Assembly: GCA_001647635.1 (NCBI GenBank)
Contig: CP014761.1
Span: 3,410,001 to 3,474,000 of the forward strand
Source: Leifsonia xyli
GTDB lineage: Bacteria; Actinomycetota; Actinomycetes; Actinomycetales; Microbacteriaceae
DNA length: 64,000 bases
Reading direction: 5' to 3'
Shown here: one piece after another, positions 24,691 to 35,056 of the stretch
Layout of the letters: the number at the start of each line of letters is the position of its first letter
Numbering within the stretch: the first letter of the stretch is position 1
Position numbers and translations under genes: made by a program
Notes under the pieces: generated by a model
What the model was told of the DNA's origin: nothing
The model's database searches: none
The model's input: only the letters and a program-made list of their open reading frames with translations

Positions 24691-26388
24691 ATGACTCCCG
24701 CTGACCTCTCCGCCGCCCTCCTCGACATCGTGACGACGGTGGTCGAGCAGCGACGAGAGGCCGGCGCCGACATCCCTCAGCTCACCCTGACCGTCGACGA
24801 CGTGCCGCTGGAGCGCCCGAAGAACCGCGACCACGGTGACTGGGCCTCGAACGTCGCGATGCGCCTCGCGAAGAAGGTCGGCGCGAACCCGCGCGAGCTC
24901 GCCGAGCAGATCGCGACCGCGGCCGCCGGCATCGACGGCGTCGCGTCCGCCGAGGTGGCGGGACCGGGCTTCATCAACTTCCGCCTCGAGGCTGCCGCTG
25001 CCGGCCAACTGGCGCAGACCATCGTCGAGGCGGGCGAGGCGTACGGCCGCGGGGACGTCTACGACGGTCTGACCGTCAACCTGGAGTTCGTCTCCGCCAA
25101 CCCCACCGGCCCCGTGCACATGGGCGGCGCCCGCTGGGCCGCCGTCGGCGACAGCCTGGCGCGCATCCTGCAGGCCGAGGGCGCGGACGTGACCCGCGAG
25201 TACTACTTCAACGACCACGGCTCGCAGATCGACCGATTCGCCCGGAGCCTCCTCGCGGCCTACCTCGGCGAGCCGACGCCGGAGGACGGCTACGGCGGCG
25301 CGTACATCGGCGAGATCGCCGACCGAGTGGTGGCGGAGTCGCAGGCCCAGGGCACCGACCTCTCCGCCCTCCCGCGCGAGCAGCAGCAGGAGGTGTTCCG
25401 CTCCATCGGCACGCAGCTGATGTTCGAGGAGATCAAGCAGCGCCTCCACTCGTTCGGCGTCGACTTCGACGTCTACTTCCACGAGGACTCGCTGCACGAG
25501 TCCGGCGCGGTCGAGCGGGCCATCGAGCGCCTGCGCGAGCAGGGTCACATCTTCGAGGCGGACGGCGCGATCTGGCTGCGCACGACGACGTTCGGCGACG
25601 ACCGCGACCGCGTCGTCATCCGCTCCAACGGCGAGCCGGCCTACATCTCGGGCGACCTCGGCTACTACCTCGACAAGCGCGAGCGCGGCTTCGAGCAGAA
25701 CATCATCATGCTGGGCGCCGACCACCACGGGTACATCGGCCGGATGATGGCGATGGTCGAGGCGTTCGGCGACGTCCCGAACGTCAACCTGCAGATCCTG
25801 ATCGGTCAGCTCGTCAACCTGGTGAAGGACGGCGAGCCGGTCCGCATGTCCAAGCGGGCAGGAACCATCGTGACGCTCGACGACCTGGTGGACGCCGTGG
25901 GCGTCGACGCCGCGCGCTACGCGCTGGTCCGCTCGTCCACCGACTCGCAGCTCGACATCGACCTCGACCTGCTCGCCAAGCGCAGCAACGAGAACCCCGT
26001 CTACTACGTGCAGTACGCGCACGCCCGCACCCGGTCGGTCGCGGCGAACGCCGAGAAGGCGGGGGTCGACCACAGCGCATTCGCGCCCGAGTTGCTCACG
26101 CACGAGACCGAGTCGGCGCTGCTGGGCGGTCTGCAGGAGTTCCCGCGCATCGTCGCCCAGGCGGCCGAGCTGCGCGAGCCGCACCGCGTCGCCCGCTACA
26201 TCGAGGAGCTCGCCGGGCTGTACCACGCCTGGTACGCGGTCCGCGACGGCTCGACCCGCGTGCTCCCGCACGGCGAGGAGCCGGTCACCGACCTGCACCG
26301 CACCCGCCTCTGGCTGAACGATGCGACCGGCCAGGTCATCCGCAACGGTCTCGGGCTGCTGGGGGTTTCGGCGCCCGACCGCATGTAA
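24691..26388 (+). CDS. argS: Arginine--tRNA ligase
   Basis: This 565-residue class I synthetase charges tRNA-Arg. The N-terminal Add-1 domain is followed by the HIGH-like motif [12 protein letters not shown], a KMSK-like RMSKRAG, and a C-terminal DALR anticodon-binding domain that ends in [11 protein letters not shown]. The start is ATG at 24691 ([14 protein letters not shown]). It begins the conserved argS-lysA-hom-thrC-thrB-rho block, and a tRNA-Arg gene lies nearby. A DUF2993 gene follows 9 bases later. Confidence 0.97.
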   Translation: MTPADLSAALLDIVTTVVEQRREAGADIPQLTLTVDDVPLERPKNRDHGDWASNVAMRLAKKVGANPRELAEQIATAAAGIDGVASAEVAGPGFINFRLEAAAAGQLAQTIVEAGEAYGRGDVYDGLTVNLEFVSANPTGPVHMGGARWAAVGDSLARILQAEGADVTREYYFNDHGSQIDRFARSLLAAYLGEPTPEDGYGGAYIGEIADRVVAESQAQGTDLSALPREQQQEVFRSIGTQLMFEEIKQRLHSFGVDFDVYFHEDSLHESGAVERAIERLREQGHIFEADGAIWLRTTTFGDDRDRVVIRSNGEPAYISGDLGYYLDKRERGFEQNIIMLGADHHGYIGRMMAMVEAFGDVPNVNLQILIGQLVNLVKDGEPVRMSKRAGTIVTLDDLVDAVGVDAARYALVRSSTDSQLDIDLDLLAKRSNENPVYYVQYAHARTRSVAANAEKAGVDHSAFAPELLTHETESALLGGLQEFPRIVAQAAELREPHRVARYIEELAGLYHAWYAVRDGSTRVLPHGEEPVTDLHRTRLWLNDATGQVIRNGLGLLGVSAPDRM

Positions 26389-26397
26389 GGGGGACGC

Positions 26398-27192
26398 ATG
26401 AGCGACAACACCACGCAGGTGCTGCCCGGCGCCGAGACGCCCGCGCGCCGTCGTCGGCCGCGCGGGCTGAAGCTGCTGCTCGGGATCGGGATACCGGTCG
26501 TCGTCATCGTGGTGCTCCTCGTGATCGCCGACTTCGCGGTGCGCGCCTACGCCGAGCAGCGGGTGTCCGATGAGATCGAGAAGAGCCTGCCGTCCGACAT
26601 CCAGGGCCAGGTGCACACGCACATCGGCGGCTTCTCGGTCATCCAGCAGTACCTGTCCGGGACGTTCCAGCGGGTCGAGCTGGATGCGCCGCAGGTCGTG
26701 GTGAAGGGCGCGCCGCTCAGCGCGAAGGTCGTCGCGACGGGCGTCCCCGCGGACTTTTCGAAGCCCATCGCGGATGCGACCGGGACGCTGTCCATCAGCC
26801 AGGCGTCGCTCAACAAGCTGGTGCAAATCCCCGGCGCGACGGGCGACATCACGCTGAACGACGGGACGATCGGCTACGACGGCACGATCGACCTGCTCGG
26901 GCTGCCCGTCGGCTACACCGTGACCGCGACGCCGAAGGCCGCGGGCGACCAGGTGCTCCTCACCGCCGACAAGGCGTCGCTCAAGACCGGTGCGGGCAAC
27001 GTCAACCTCGACCGCCTGCTGCAGTCGCTGACCTCGCAGGGGCCGTTCCCGGTCTGCGCCGCGCAGTACCTGCCGGAGGGCGTGAAGGTCTCCGACATCG
27101 CAGTGACGCCCGGTCACGCGACGGTGACGCTCACCGCCTCCGGCTTCGTGCTCGACGAGAAGTTCTTGAACAGCAAGGGCAGCTGCTCCTGA
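26398..27192 (+). CDS. LmeA-like (DUF2993) membrane-anchored phospholipid-binding protein
   Basis: This 264-residue protein has one N-terminal membrane segment (LLLGIGIPVVVIVVLLVIADFAV, about residues 23-45) followed by an extracytoplasmic DUF2993 domain with the typical FSVIQQYLSGTFQRVELDAP. In mycobacteria the family member LmeA binds phosphatidylinositides and helps mannan elongation of lipomannan; the same role here is only a guess. It follows argS by 9 bases and is probably co-transcribed. Confidence 0.8.
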   Translation: MSDNTTQVLPGAETPARRRRPRGLKLLLGIGIPVVVIVVLLVIADFAVRAYAEQRVSDEIEKSLPSDIQGQVHTHIGGFSVIQQYLSGTFQRVELDAPQVVVKGAPLSAKVVATGVPADFSKPIADATGTLSISQASLNKLVQIPGATGDITLNDGTIGYDGTIDLLGLPVGYTVTATPKAAGDQVLLTADKASLKTGAGNVNLDRLLQSLTSQGPFPVCAAQYLPEGVKVSDIAVTPGHATVTLTASGFVLDEKFLNSKGSCS

Positions 27193-27202
27193 GGGAGCCT
27201 GC

Positions 27203-27454
27203 TCAGGTGCGCGGGCGCAGCGAGATGAGGCGTCCGGCCGCCTTCAGCATCCAGGCGAGGGAGGCGACCGTCGTGGCGGCGTCCACGCCGTGCGCGGCGG
27301 GCCGCACCACCAGGCGGTAGGCGCCGGGACCGTCGGAGGGCGCATCCACCGGCTGGATGCTCATCGCCGGTCGCCCGGTCACGGCGCGGGCGTACGAGGA
27401 GAGCTGGCGGTGCGTGCATCCGTGCACGCGGAGGTCGTAGGTGAAGGTGTCCAT
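27203..27454 (-). CDS. Small conserved hypothetical protein
   Basis: This 83-residue protein starts at ATG 27454 (MDTFTYDLRVHGCTHRQLSSYARA). A longer reading from further upstream would add 28 residues with no family character. It has one internal Cys and an amphipathic C-terminal helix ending LISLRPRT. No function is recognised. It lies between two plus-strand operons, convergent with DUF2993 and divergent from lysA. Confidence 0.55.
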   Translation of the reverse strand: MDTFTYDLRVHGCTHRQLSSYARAVTGRPAMSIQPVDAPSDGPGAYRLVVRPAAHGVDAATTVASLAWMLKAAGRLISLRPRT

Positions 27455-27609
27455 ACCCCTAAAGACCCGGCCGGGTGGGTTCGTAACACGCACCAAGGGC
27501 CCTGTTCCGCCCCGATAGACTTCGAGAGCACTCTCCATCCGGCTTCAGGGGCCAATCCGGGTCCGCTCGCCTAGGAGGCCCCCACTCGTCGCCGCCCGTG
27601 AGGATCCCT

Positions 27610-29067
27610 ATGGCCGTCTCCGCCGCTGCCCCCAACCCGCTCGCCCCGCCGTGGCTGCACCTCCCCGCCGACGCTAACGCCCTCGCGCCCGGTCTGTGGT
27701 CGCGCACCGTCGCCCGTGACGGCGGCGTGCTGACCGTCGGCGGCGTCGCCGCCACCGAGCTGGCCGAGCGCTTCGGCACACCGCTCTACGTCATCGACGA
27801 GGCCGACGCCCGCTCGCGCGCCGCCGAGGTGCGCCGCGCCTTCGACGACGCGTTCGGCGAGGTCGGCACCGCCGCGAAGGTCTACTACGCGGGCAAGGCC
27901 TTCCTGAGCGTCGAGGTCGCCCGGTGGATGGATGCCGCGGGCCTCTTCATCGACGTGTGCAGCGGCGGGGAGCTCGCCGTCGCCCTGGCCGCCGGCGTCG
28001 ACCCGGAGCGCCTCGGCTTCCACGGCAACAACAAGTCGCTCGCCGAGATCGATCGCGCCGTCGAGATCGGGATCGGCGCGATCGTCATCGACAGCCTGCA
28101 GGAGATCGACCGCGTCGCCGAGGCGGCGGCGCGCCACGGCGTGCGGCAGAGCGTCCGCCTGCGGGTGAACAGCGGTGTGCACGCGCACACCCACGCGTTC
28201 CTGGCGACGGCGCACGAGGACCAGAAGTTCGGCATCGGGCTGGAGGCGGCCGTGGATGCGGTGTCGCGCATCCGCTCGCACGACTCGCTCGTCTTCAAGG
28301 GACTGCATTGCCACATCGGCTCGCAGATCTTCGGCGCGGACGGCTTCGCCGAGTCCGCCGCCCGCCTCCTCACCCTGCACCGGCAGCTGCTCGAAGGCGG
28401 CGACGTGCCCGAGCTCAACCTCGGCGGCGGCTTCGGCATCGCCTACACGTCCGCCGACGATCCGGCGCCGATCGACGAGCTGGCGCGGCGGATCGCCGAG
28501 ACGGTGGCCGCCGGATGCGCGGAGCTCGACATCCCGCTCCCGGTGGTCGCGTTCGAGCCCGGCCGGTCGATCATCGGCACCGCCGGCCTCACGCTCTACA
28601 CGGTCGGGACGACGAAGGATGTCCCGGTCGCCTTCCAGGACGACGGCGAGTCCGCCCTCCGGCGCTACGTCAGCGTCGACGGCGGGATGAGCGACAACGC
28701 CCGCCCCGCGCTGTACGAGGCCGACTACTCGGCCCGCCTCGCCAACCGCGTCTCTTCAGTCCCGCCGGCGCTCGTCCGGGTCGCGGGCAAGCACTGCGAG
28801 AGCGGGGACATCGTGGTGGACGCCGAGTACCTCCCGGGCGACGTCGCACCGGGCGACCTCCTCGCCGTCCCCGCGACCGGTGCCTACTGCTTCGCCCTGT
28901 CGAGCAACTACAACTATCTCGGGCGCCCGCCCGTCGTCGCCGTGCGCGACGGCGACGCCCGCGTCATCGTCCGTGGCGAGACGATCGACGACCTGCTGGC
29001 GCGGGACGCCGCATACGATGTCGCCGCCGCCCGCACCACCGCGACGAAGGAGCGCAACCAGGCATGA
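27610..29067 (+). CDS. lysA: Diaminopimelate decarboxylase
   Basis: This 485-residue PLP enzyme removes CO2 from meso-diaminopimelate to make lysine. The PLP Lys is in KVYYAGKAF, followed by the HGNNKS, HCHIGSQI and GGGFGI motifs, and the partner catalytic Cys is in GKHCESGD. I choose ATG 27610 because GTGAGGAT lies six bases before it; a GTG at 27598 would add four residues but its AGGAGG is too far. It is followed by hom with an ATGA overlap, so lysine and threonine genes share a transcript. No leader-peptide attenuator is visible upstream. Confidence 0.95.
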   Translation: MAVSAAAPNPLAPPWLHLPADANALAPGLWSRTVARDGGVLTVGGVAATELAERFGTPLYVIDEADARSRAAEVRRAFDDAFGEVGTAAKVYYAGKAFLSVEVARWMDAAGLFIDVCSGGELAVALAAGVDPERLGFHGNNKSLAEIDRAVEIGIGAIVIDSLQEIDRVAEAAARHGVRQSVRLRVNSGVHAHTHAFLATAHEDQKFGIGLEAAVDAVSRIRSHDSLVFKGLHCHIGSQIFGADGFAESAARLLTLHRQLLEGGDVPELNLGGGFGIAYTSADDPAPIDELARRIAETVAAGCAELDIPLPVVAFEPGRSIIGTAGLTLYTVGTTKDVPVAFQDDGESALRRYVSVDGGMSDNARPALYEADYSARLANRVSSVPPALVRVAGKHCESGDIVVDAEYLPGDVAPGDLLAVPATGAYCFALSSNYNYLGRPPVVAVRDGDARVIVRGETIDDLLARDAAYDVAAARTTATKERNQA

Positions 29068-30437
29068 TCGAGTACCGCAACCTCCGTGTCGCCCTGCTCG
29101 GGGCCGGCTCCGTCGGCTCGCAGGTGGCCCGTCTGCTGCTGGAGCAGGGGGACGAGTTCGCCTCCCGCATCGGCGCCCGCCTCGAACTGGTGGGCATCGC
29201 CGTCCGCGACGTGGACGCGCCGCGCGACGTCGACCTCCCGCGCCACCTGTTCACGACCGACGCCAGCTCGCTCATCCTGGGCGCCGACATCGTCGTGGAG
29301 CTGATGGGCGGCGTCGAGCCGGCCCGCGGCTACGTGCTCGAGGCGCTCAACTCCGGCGCCGACGTCATCACCGCGAACAAGGCGCTGCTGGCGACCCACG
29401 GCCCCGAGCTGTTCGAAGCGGCCGAGCAGGTCGGCGCGCAGCTCTACTACGAGGCGGCCGTCGCCGGGGCGATCCCGATCATCCGTCCCCTGCGCGACAG
29501 CCTCGCCGGCGACCGGATCAACCGCATCCTCGGCATCGTGAACGGCACGACCAACTTCATCCTCGACCGCATGGATGTGGTGGGCGAGACCCTGCAGGAC
29601 GCCCTGGCGACCGCCGGCGAGCGCGGCTACGCCGAGGCCGACCCGACCGCCGACATCGGCGGCTACGACGCGGCGCAGAAGGCGGCCATCCTGGCGAGCC
29701 TCGCCTTCCACACCACCGTCCCGCTCGACCGCGTCTACCGCGAGGGCATCACCAGCATCACCAAGCAGCAGGTGGATGCGGCGCGCGAGGCGAACGCGGT
29801 CATCAAGCTGCTGGCCATCTGCGAGCGCATGACCGACCCGGAGACGGGGGAGGAGGGCGTCTCGGCCCGCGTCTACCCGGCGCTGATCAGCCGCGACCAC
29901 CCGCTCGCCGCCGTGCACGGCGCGCACAACGCCGTCTTCGTGCAGTCCGCCGCCGCGGGCGACCTCATGTTCTACGGCGCAGGCGCCGGCGGCGTCGAGA
30001 CCGCCTCCGCTGTGCTCGGCGATGTCGTGTCCGCGGCCCGCCGTCACGTCGTCGGCGGCCCGGGCGTCGCCGAGTCGACGCACGCCGGCATCCCGGTCCT
30101 CGACATCGGGCGCGTCGTCACCCGCTACCAGATCACCCTCGATGTGGCGGACCAGCCGGGCGTCCTCGCCGCGGTCGCGCGCATCCTGAGCGACGGCGGC
30201 GTCAGCGTCGAGACCGTGCAACAGTCTGTGCCGAGCCTGACCGGGCCCGTCGTCATCGCGGGTAACGCGGGAGGCGAGCCGGGCTCGCCGATTCACGGCG
30301 GCGGGACGGCCACCGCTACCCTGGTCATCGGAACCCACGAAGCCGAGGAGGCCGCGCTCGCGGCCACCGTCGAGGCGCTCGCAGCGAGCGACGTCGTGGT
30401 CGCCATCTCTTCCGTTCTCCGAGTCGAAGGATCGTAA
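29064..30437 (+). CDS. hom: Homoserine dehydrogenase
   Basis: This 457-residue enzyme reduces aspartate semialdehyde to homoserine. It has the N-terminal Rossmann motif LGAGSVGSQV, the active-site region NGTTNFILDRM and AGERGYAEADPTADIGGYDAAQK, and a C-terminal ACT domain (ITLDVADQPGVLAAVARIL) that senses threonine in homologues. The ATG overlaps the lysA stop; the stop shares one base with the thrC start. Confidence 0.96.
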   Translation: MIEYRNLRVALLGAGSVGSQVARLLLEQGDEFASRIGARLELVGIAVRDVDAPRDVDLPRHLFTTDASSLILGADIVVELMGGVEPARGYVLEALNSGADVITANKALLATHGPELFEAAEQVGAQLYYEAAVAGAIPIIRPLRDSLAGDRINRILGIVNGTTNFILDRMDVVGETLQDALATAGERGYAEADPTADIGGYDAAQKAAILASLAFHTTVPLDRVYREGITSITKQQVDAAREANAVIKLLAICERMTDPETGEEGVSARVYPALISRDHPLAAVHGAHNAVFVQSAAAGDLMFYGAGAGGVETASAVLGDVVSAARRHVVGGPGVAESTHAGIPVLDIGRVVTRYQITLDVADQPGVLAAVARILSDGGVSVETVQQSVPSLTGPVVIAGNAGGEPGSPIHGGGTATATLVIGTHEAEEAALAATVEALAASDVVVAISSVLRVEGS

Positions 30438-31561
30438 TGCCCCAGCCGAAGGCCTACAGTCGTCAGTGGCGAGGCGTCCTCCGCGAGTACGCGGACCGCC
30501 TGAACATCTCCGACGCCACTCCGATCGTCACGCTCGGCGAGGGCGGCACGCCGCTCATCCCGGCTCCGGCGCTGTCTGCGCGCACCGGCGCCGACGTGTA
30601 CGTGAAGTTCGAGGGCATGAACCCGACCGGGTCGTTCAAGGACCGCGGCATGACCATGGCCATCTCGAAGGCCGTCGAGCACGGCGCGAAGGCCGTCATC
30701 TGCGCCTCCACCGGCAACACCTCGGCCTCGGCCGCCGCGTACGCGACGCACGCCGGCATCCAGTCCGTCGTGCTCGTGCCGGAGGGCAAGATCGCGATGG
30801 GCAAGCTCAGCCAGGCGATCGCTCACAACGCCCAGCTGCTGCAGGTGCAGGGCAACTTCGACGACTGCCTCGACATCGCGCGCGAGCTTGCGACCAACTA
30901 CCCGGTGCACCTGGTCAACTCCGTCAACCCGGACCGCATCGAGGGCCAGAAGACCGCCGCCTTCGAGGTCGTGGAGGCGCTCGGCGACGCGCCCGACTTC
31001 CACCTCGTCCCGGTCGGGAACGCCGGCAACTACACCGCCTACCACCGCGGCTACACCGAGGAGCTGCAGCGCGGCGAGTCGACGAAGCTGCCGCGGATGT
31101 TCGGCTTCCAGGCCGCGGGCAGCGCGCCGATCGTGCTCGGCCACGCCGTGAAGGAGCCCGACACCATCGCGACCGCGATCCGCATCGGCAACCCGGCCTC
31201 GTGGGAGCTCGCGCTCAACGCGCGCGACGACAGCGACGGCTGGTTCGGCGCGATCGACGACGCCAAGATCCTCGAGGCGCACCGCATCCTGTCCGCCGAG
31301 GTCGGCATCTTCGTCGAGCCGGCCTCCGCGATCAGCGTCGCGGGCCTGCTCGAGCGCGCTGAGGCGGGCGTCATCCCCGCCGGCGCGACCGTCGTGCTGA
31401 CCGTGACCGGCCACGGCCTGAAGGACCCGCAGTGGGCCCTCCGCACCGCCGACGGCTCCGACGTGCAGCCGACCGTGGTGCCGGTGGACACGACGGCGAT
31501 CGCCGACGTGCTCGGCCTGCAGGCCAGCGGCGCCACCTCGAACGCCGAGGCGAACGCGTGA
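30437..31561 (+). CDS. thrC: Threonine synthase
   Basis: This 374-residue PLP enzyme converts O-phosphohomoserine to threonine. The PLP Lys is in NPTGSFKDRGM and the phosphate-binding loop region is STGNTSASAAAYA, with VGNAGNY later. The length fits the short actinobacterial form. The ATG at 30437 shares a base with the hom stop (TAATG), and thrB follows with a GTGA overlap. Confidence 0.96.
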   Translation: MPQPKAYSRQWRGVLREYADRLNISDATPIVTLGEGGTPLIPAPALSARTGADVYVKFEGMNPTGSFKDRGMTMAISKAVEHGAKAVICASTGNTSASAAAYATHAGIQSVVLVPEGKIAMGKLSQAIAHNAQLLQVQGNFDDCLDIARELATNYPVHLVNSVNPDRIEGQKTAAFEVVEALGDAPDFHLVPVGNAGNYTAYHRGYTEELQRGESTKLPRMFGFQAAGSAPIVLGHAVKEPDTIATAIRIGNPASWELALNARDDSDGWFGAIDDAKILEAHRILSAEVGIFVEPASAISVAGLLERAEAGVIPAGATVVLTVTGHGLKDPQWALRTADGSDVQPTVVPVDTTAIADVLGLQASGATSNAEANA

Positions 31562-32514
31562 CGTCGCCCGACCTGCGCGGCCGCACGGTCGTCGTCAAGG
31601 TCCCCGCCACCAGCGCGAACCTCGGCCCGGGCTTCGACACGCTCGGCCTCGCGCTCGCGCTGTACGACGAGCTCGAGGTGTCCGTCCGCGACGAGCCCGG
31701 CGCGACCGTCGAGGTCACCGGCGTCGGCGAGGGCGAGGTCGCGACCGACGAGGGCAACCTCGTGGTCCGCGCCATCGCGCACACCTTCGAGGCGGTCGGC
31801 GTGCCGCTGCCCGGCCTGAACCTGCGGGCGCGCAACAGCATCCCGCACGGCCGGGGGATGGGCTCCTCCGGCGCCGCGATCGTCTCCGGCATCATGGCGG
31901 CCAAGGGGCTGCTCGAGGGCGTCGTCGACCTCGACGCGCAGCAGCTGCTGGCGCTGGCGAACGACATGGAGGGCCACCCCGACAACGTCGCGCCCGCCCT
32001 GTTCGGCGGCCTGACCATCGCGTGGGTGACTCCCGAGGGCCCGCGTTTCAAGAAGCTGATCGTCCACCGCGGCGTCTCGCCGCTCGTGCTGGTGCCCGAA
32101 CACGTCATGTCCACCGCCCTCGCGCGCAGCCTGCAGCCGCAGTCCGTCCCGCACGAGGATGCCGTGTTCAACGTCTCCCGCTCCGCGCTGCTGGTCGCGG
32201 CACTCATCCAGAGCCCCGAGCTGCTGCACGCGGCGACCGAGGACAAGCTCCACCAGAGCTACCGCGCCTCGGCCATGCCGGAGACCGACCGGCTGATCAC
32301 GCTGCTGCGCGACAACGGCTTCGCCGCCGTCGTCTCGGGTGCGGGGCCGTCCATCCTCGTGCTCGGCAGCGACCCGAGCCAGCGGCTCGCGGCCGCGAAG
32401 CTGGTCGAAGAGGCCGCGCAGACCCGCTGGCAGCCGCTGATGCTCGCCGTCGACTTCAAGGGCGCCACGGTCGTGCGCACCGAGTCGGCCCGGGCGGACA
32501 CACCGGCGGCCTAG
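31558..32514 (+). CDS. thrB: Homoserine kinase
   Basis: This 318-residue GHMP kinase phosphorylates homoserine. The motif PATSANLGPGFDTLGLAL is near the N terminus, the ATP loop is IPHGRGMGSSGAA, and the third motif is VSGAGPSILVL. The GTG at 31558 overlaps the thrC stop. It is the last gene of the lysA-hom-thrC-thrB operon; rho follows after a 253-base leader. Confidence 0.96.
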   Translation: MTSPDLRGRTVVVKVPATSANLGPGFDTLGLALALYDELEVSVRDEPGATVEVTGVGEGEVATDEGNLVVRAIAHTFEAVGVPLPGLNLRARNSIPHGRGMGSSGAAIVSGIMAAKGLLEGVVDLDAQQLLALANDMEGHPDNVAPALFGGLTIAWVTPEGPRFKKLIVHRGVSPLVLVPEHVMSTALARSLQPQSVPHEDAVFNVSRSALLVAALIQSPELLHAATEDKLHQSYRASAMPETDRLITLLRDNGFAAVVSGAGPSILVLGSDPSQRLAAAKLVEEAAQTRWQPLMLAVDFKGATVVRTESARADTPAA

Positions 32515-32767
32515 CGTCCGGAGCGCCCGTCCCGAGGTGGTAAACTGCACTCGCACCCGTGAAGAACCCGCGTCACGAGCGAATCCAGCTTCCGGGTGAT
32601 CTCCTAGCAATCATGCCGTCACTCCTGCCTGCCCTTCAGGTCCTCCTCTCGCGAGAACCGAAGAGGGCGACGTAGCGCGGATCAGAACGCAGCACGTTCC
32701 GGCAGTTCATGTGACGAAGCTTCACAGACGGCGCGCAAGGGCGCGCCGGGGGAAAGGATCCTCTTCC
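32515..32767 (+). promoter_or_regulatory. Long leader of rho
   Basis: No gene is seen in these 253 bases. TAAACT at 32541-32546 is a candidate -10, giving a leader of roughly 215 bases. Near the end an 8-bp hairpin (32729-32736 and 32741-32748, loop AAGG) sits just before the ribosome binding site GGGGAAAGGA. Long leaders that allow Rho to control its own synthesis are known in other bacteria; the same here is inference. Confidence 0.5.
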
Positions 32768-34966
32768 GTGACTGATGTCGAACTCCACGCCGGGGGCGTG
32801 GACACCAGCGACCTGACCTCGCTCAAGGTGGCGGAGCTGCAGGCTCTCGCCGCCGAGCTCGGGCTCCAGGGCGCAGGCCGGCTCCGCAAGGGCGAGCTGG
32901 TCGAGGCGATCGCCGCTGCACGCGCAGCGGGCGCTCCGGCCGACTCCGCCGAGCCGGCCCTGATCGAGACCACCGAGGTCGACGCGGCGCCCGCCGCGGC
33001 CTCGCAGGTCCTCACCGAGCCTCTCATCGCCGAGCCGCTCATCGCCGAGCCGGCCGGCGCCGAGCGCGTCGAGCCCACCGTGGGCGACCCGGTGCTGCCG
33101 CCGGCCGATGCCGCGCAGAGCGCCGAGGCCCCGACGGGCGACCAGGCCGGCTCCGAGCCGCGCCGCCGCGGCTCGCGTCGCGTGACCAGCCCCGACGGCA
33201 CCGGCATCGCGGCGCCCGTCGCGACCGGCTCGCACGTCAACTCCGGCGCCACCGGCGTCGACTCGCTCATCCCCGATGTGGATGCGCTGCTCGACTCCGC
33301 GCTCGCCTCCCGCGAGCAGGCCCGCGGCCAGCAGAACGGCCAGAACGCCCAGAACGGCGAGCAGGGCCAGGGCGGCGGACGCCGTCGCCGTGGCCGTGGC
33401 GGCCAGAACGGCGAGCAGGGCGGCCAGGAGCAGCAGAACGGCCAGCAGGGCCAGGACGCCGCGCAGGCGCAGGGCGAGCAGGCCGACCAGCAGGCCGACC
33501 AGGCCGACGGCCAGAACGAGCAGCAGGGCTCCGGCCGCAACCGCCGCAACCGCAACCGCAACAAGAACAACCAGCAGCAGAACGAGCAGGGCCAGCAGAA
33601 TCAGCAGGGCCAGCCGAAGGACCTGCAGCAGGGTGGCCAGGGCCAGCAGAACCGGGGCCAGAACGCCCAGACCCAGCAGAGCGACGCCGAGGGCGAGCGC
33701 GGCGGCCGCTACCGCGACCGCAACCGCAAGCGTCGCGGCGGCGTCGGCGGCGATGAGTTCGAGCCGGAGCTGACCGAGGACGACGTCCTCATCCCCGTCG
33801 CGGGCATCCTCGACGTGCTCGACAACTACGCGTTCGTCCGCACCACCGGCTACCTGCCGGGCGCGAGCGACGTGTACGTCTCGCTGGGCCAGGTCAAGAA
33901 GTACAACCTGCGCAAGGGCGACGCCGTGGTCGGCGCCATCCGCCAGCCGCGCGACAACGAGAACAACAGCCGCCAGAAGTACAACGCGCTGGTCAAGGTC
34001 GACTCCATCAACGGGCAGACCCCGGAGGAGGCCGCGGCCCGCGTCGAGTTCGGCAAGCTGACGCCGCTGTACCCGCAGGAGCGCCTGCGCCTCGAGACCG
34101 AGCCCAGCAAGGTGACCCAGCGGATCATCGACCTGGTCGCCCCGATCGGCAAGGGCCAGCGCGGCCTCATCGTCGCGCCGCCGAAGGCCGGCAAGACCAT
34201 CGTGATGCAGCAGATTGCCAACGCGATCACCGCAAACAACCCCGAGGTTCACCTCATGGTGGTGCTGGTGGACGAGCGCCCAGAAGAGGTCACCGACATG
34301 CAGCGCACGGTGAAGGGCGAGGTCATCGCCTCGACCTTCGACCGTCCCGCCGAGGACCACACCACCGTCGCCGAGCTCGCCATCGAGCGCGCGAAGCGCC
34401 TGGTGGAGCTGGGCCACGACGTGGTCGTGCTGCTCGACTCCATCACCCGACTGGGCCGTGCGTACAACCTGACCGCTCCGGCGTCGGGCCGCATCCTCTC
34501 CGGTGGTGTGGACGCGTCGGCGCTGTACCCGCCGAAGCGCTTCTTCGGCGCCGCGCGCAACATCGAGCACGGCGGCTCGCTGACCATCCTCGCCTCGGCG
34601 CTGGTGGAGACCGGCTCCAAGATGGACGAGGTCATCTTCGAGGAGTTCAAGGGCACCGGCAACATGGAGCTCCGCCTGTCGCGCCAGCTGGCCGACAAGC
34701 GCATCTTCCCGGCCGTCGACGTCAACGCCTCCGGCACCCGCCGCGAGGAGATGCTGATGGGCCAGGACGAGGTCAAGATCACCTGGAAGCTGCGCCGCGC
34801 CCTCGCTGGGCTCGACCAGCAGCAGGCGCTCGAGATCGTCCTCGGCCGCCTCAAGGAGACCTCGAGCAACGTCGAGTTCCTGATGCAGGTGCAGAAGTCG
34901 ATGCCGCAGCCGACCAACGGCCACGGCAACGCGCACTCGCACGGTCACGAGAACGACCACCGCTAG
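32768..34966 (+). CDS. rho: Transcription termination factor Rho
   Basis: This 732-residue hexameric RNA helicase ends transcription. The N-terminal SAP-like domain ([18 protein letters not shown]) is followed by a long disordered insertion, about residues 180-325, rich in Gln, Asn, Gly and Arg (repeats such as [15 protein letters not shown]). Then come the RNA-binding cold-shock domain ([22 protein letters not shown]) and the ATPase core with Walker A APPKAGKT near residue 470 and [12 protein letters not shown] start at GTG 32768 behind AAAGGA rather than at GTG 32711. Large N-terminal insertions are known in actinobacterial Rho; this one is very Q/N rich. Confidence 0.95.
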   Translation: MTDVELHAGGVDTSDLTSLKVAELQALAAELGLQGAGRLRKGELVEAIAAARAAGAPADSAEPALIETTEVDAAPAAASQVLTEPLIAEPLIAEPAGAERVEPTVGDPVLPPADAAQSAEAPTGDQAGSEPRRRGSRRVTSPDGTGIAAPVATGSHVNSGATGVDSLIPDVDALLDSALASREQARGQQNGQNAQNGEQGQGGGRRRRGRGGQNGEQGGQEQQNGQQGQDAAQAQGEQADQQADQADGQNEQQGSGRNRRNRNRNKNNQQQNEQGQQNQQGQPKDLQQGGQGQQNRGQNAQTQQSDAEGERGGRYRDRNRKRRGGVGGDEFEPELTEDDVLIPVAGILDVLDNYAFVRTTGYLPGASDVYVSLGQVKKYNLRKGDAVVGAIRQPRDNENNSRQKYNALVKVDSINGQTPEEAAARVEFGKLTPLYPQERLRLETEPSKVTQRIIDLVAPIGKGQRGLIVAPPKAGKTIVMQQIANAITANNPEVHLMVVLVDERPEEVTDMQRTVKGEVIASTFDRPAEDHTTVAELAIERAKRLVELGHDVVVLLDSITRLGRAYNLTAPASGRILSGGVDASALYPPKRFFGAARNIEHGGSLTILASALVETGSKMDEVIFEEFKGTGNMELRLSRQLADKRIFPAVDVNASGTRREEMLMGQDEVKITWKLRRALAGLDQQQALEIVLGRLKETSSNVEFLMQVQKSMPQPTNGHGNAHSHGHENDHR

Positions 34967-34975
34967 CTGCGATCA

Positions 34976-35020
34976 GCGCCCGTCCGCCCTGCCACGCGCA
35001 GGGTGGGCGGGCGCTTCGTC
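34976..35020 (+). terminator. Terminator after rho
   Basis: Arms at 34976-34992 and 34998-35014 pair over 17 bases with two imperfect positions around a CACGC loop, followed by TTCGTCGTT. It separates rho from prfA, whose start is 37 bases further on. Confidence 0.75.
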
Positions 35021-35056
35021 GTTCCCCGGCCTCCCCTCGGCAGAAAGAAGACCCCC

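Noticed and set aside
27455..27609. A threonine or lysine leader-peptide attenuator or lysine riboswitch before lysA
   Set aside because: No run of Lys or Thr codons and no recognisable riboswitch fold or terminator/antiterminator pair in the 155 bases.
32636..34960. A 774-codon open frame antisense to rho
   Set aside because: High GC keeps the antisense frame of rho open; the product is Leu/Ala/Val repeats mirrored from the Q/N-rich region and matches no family.
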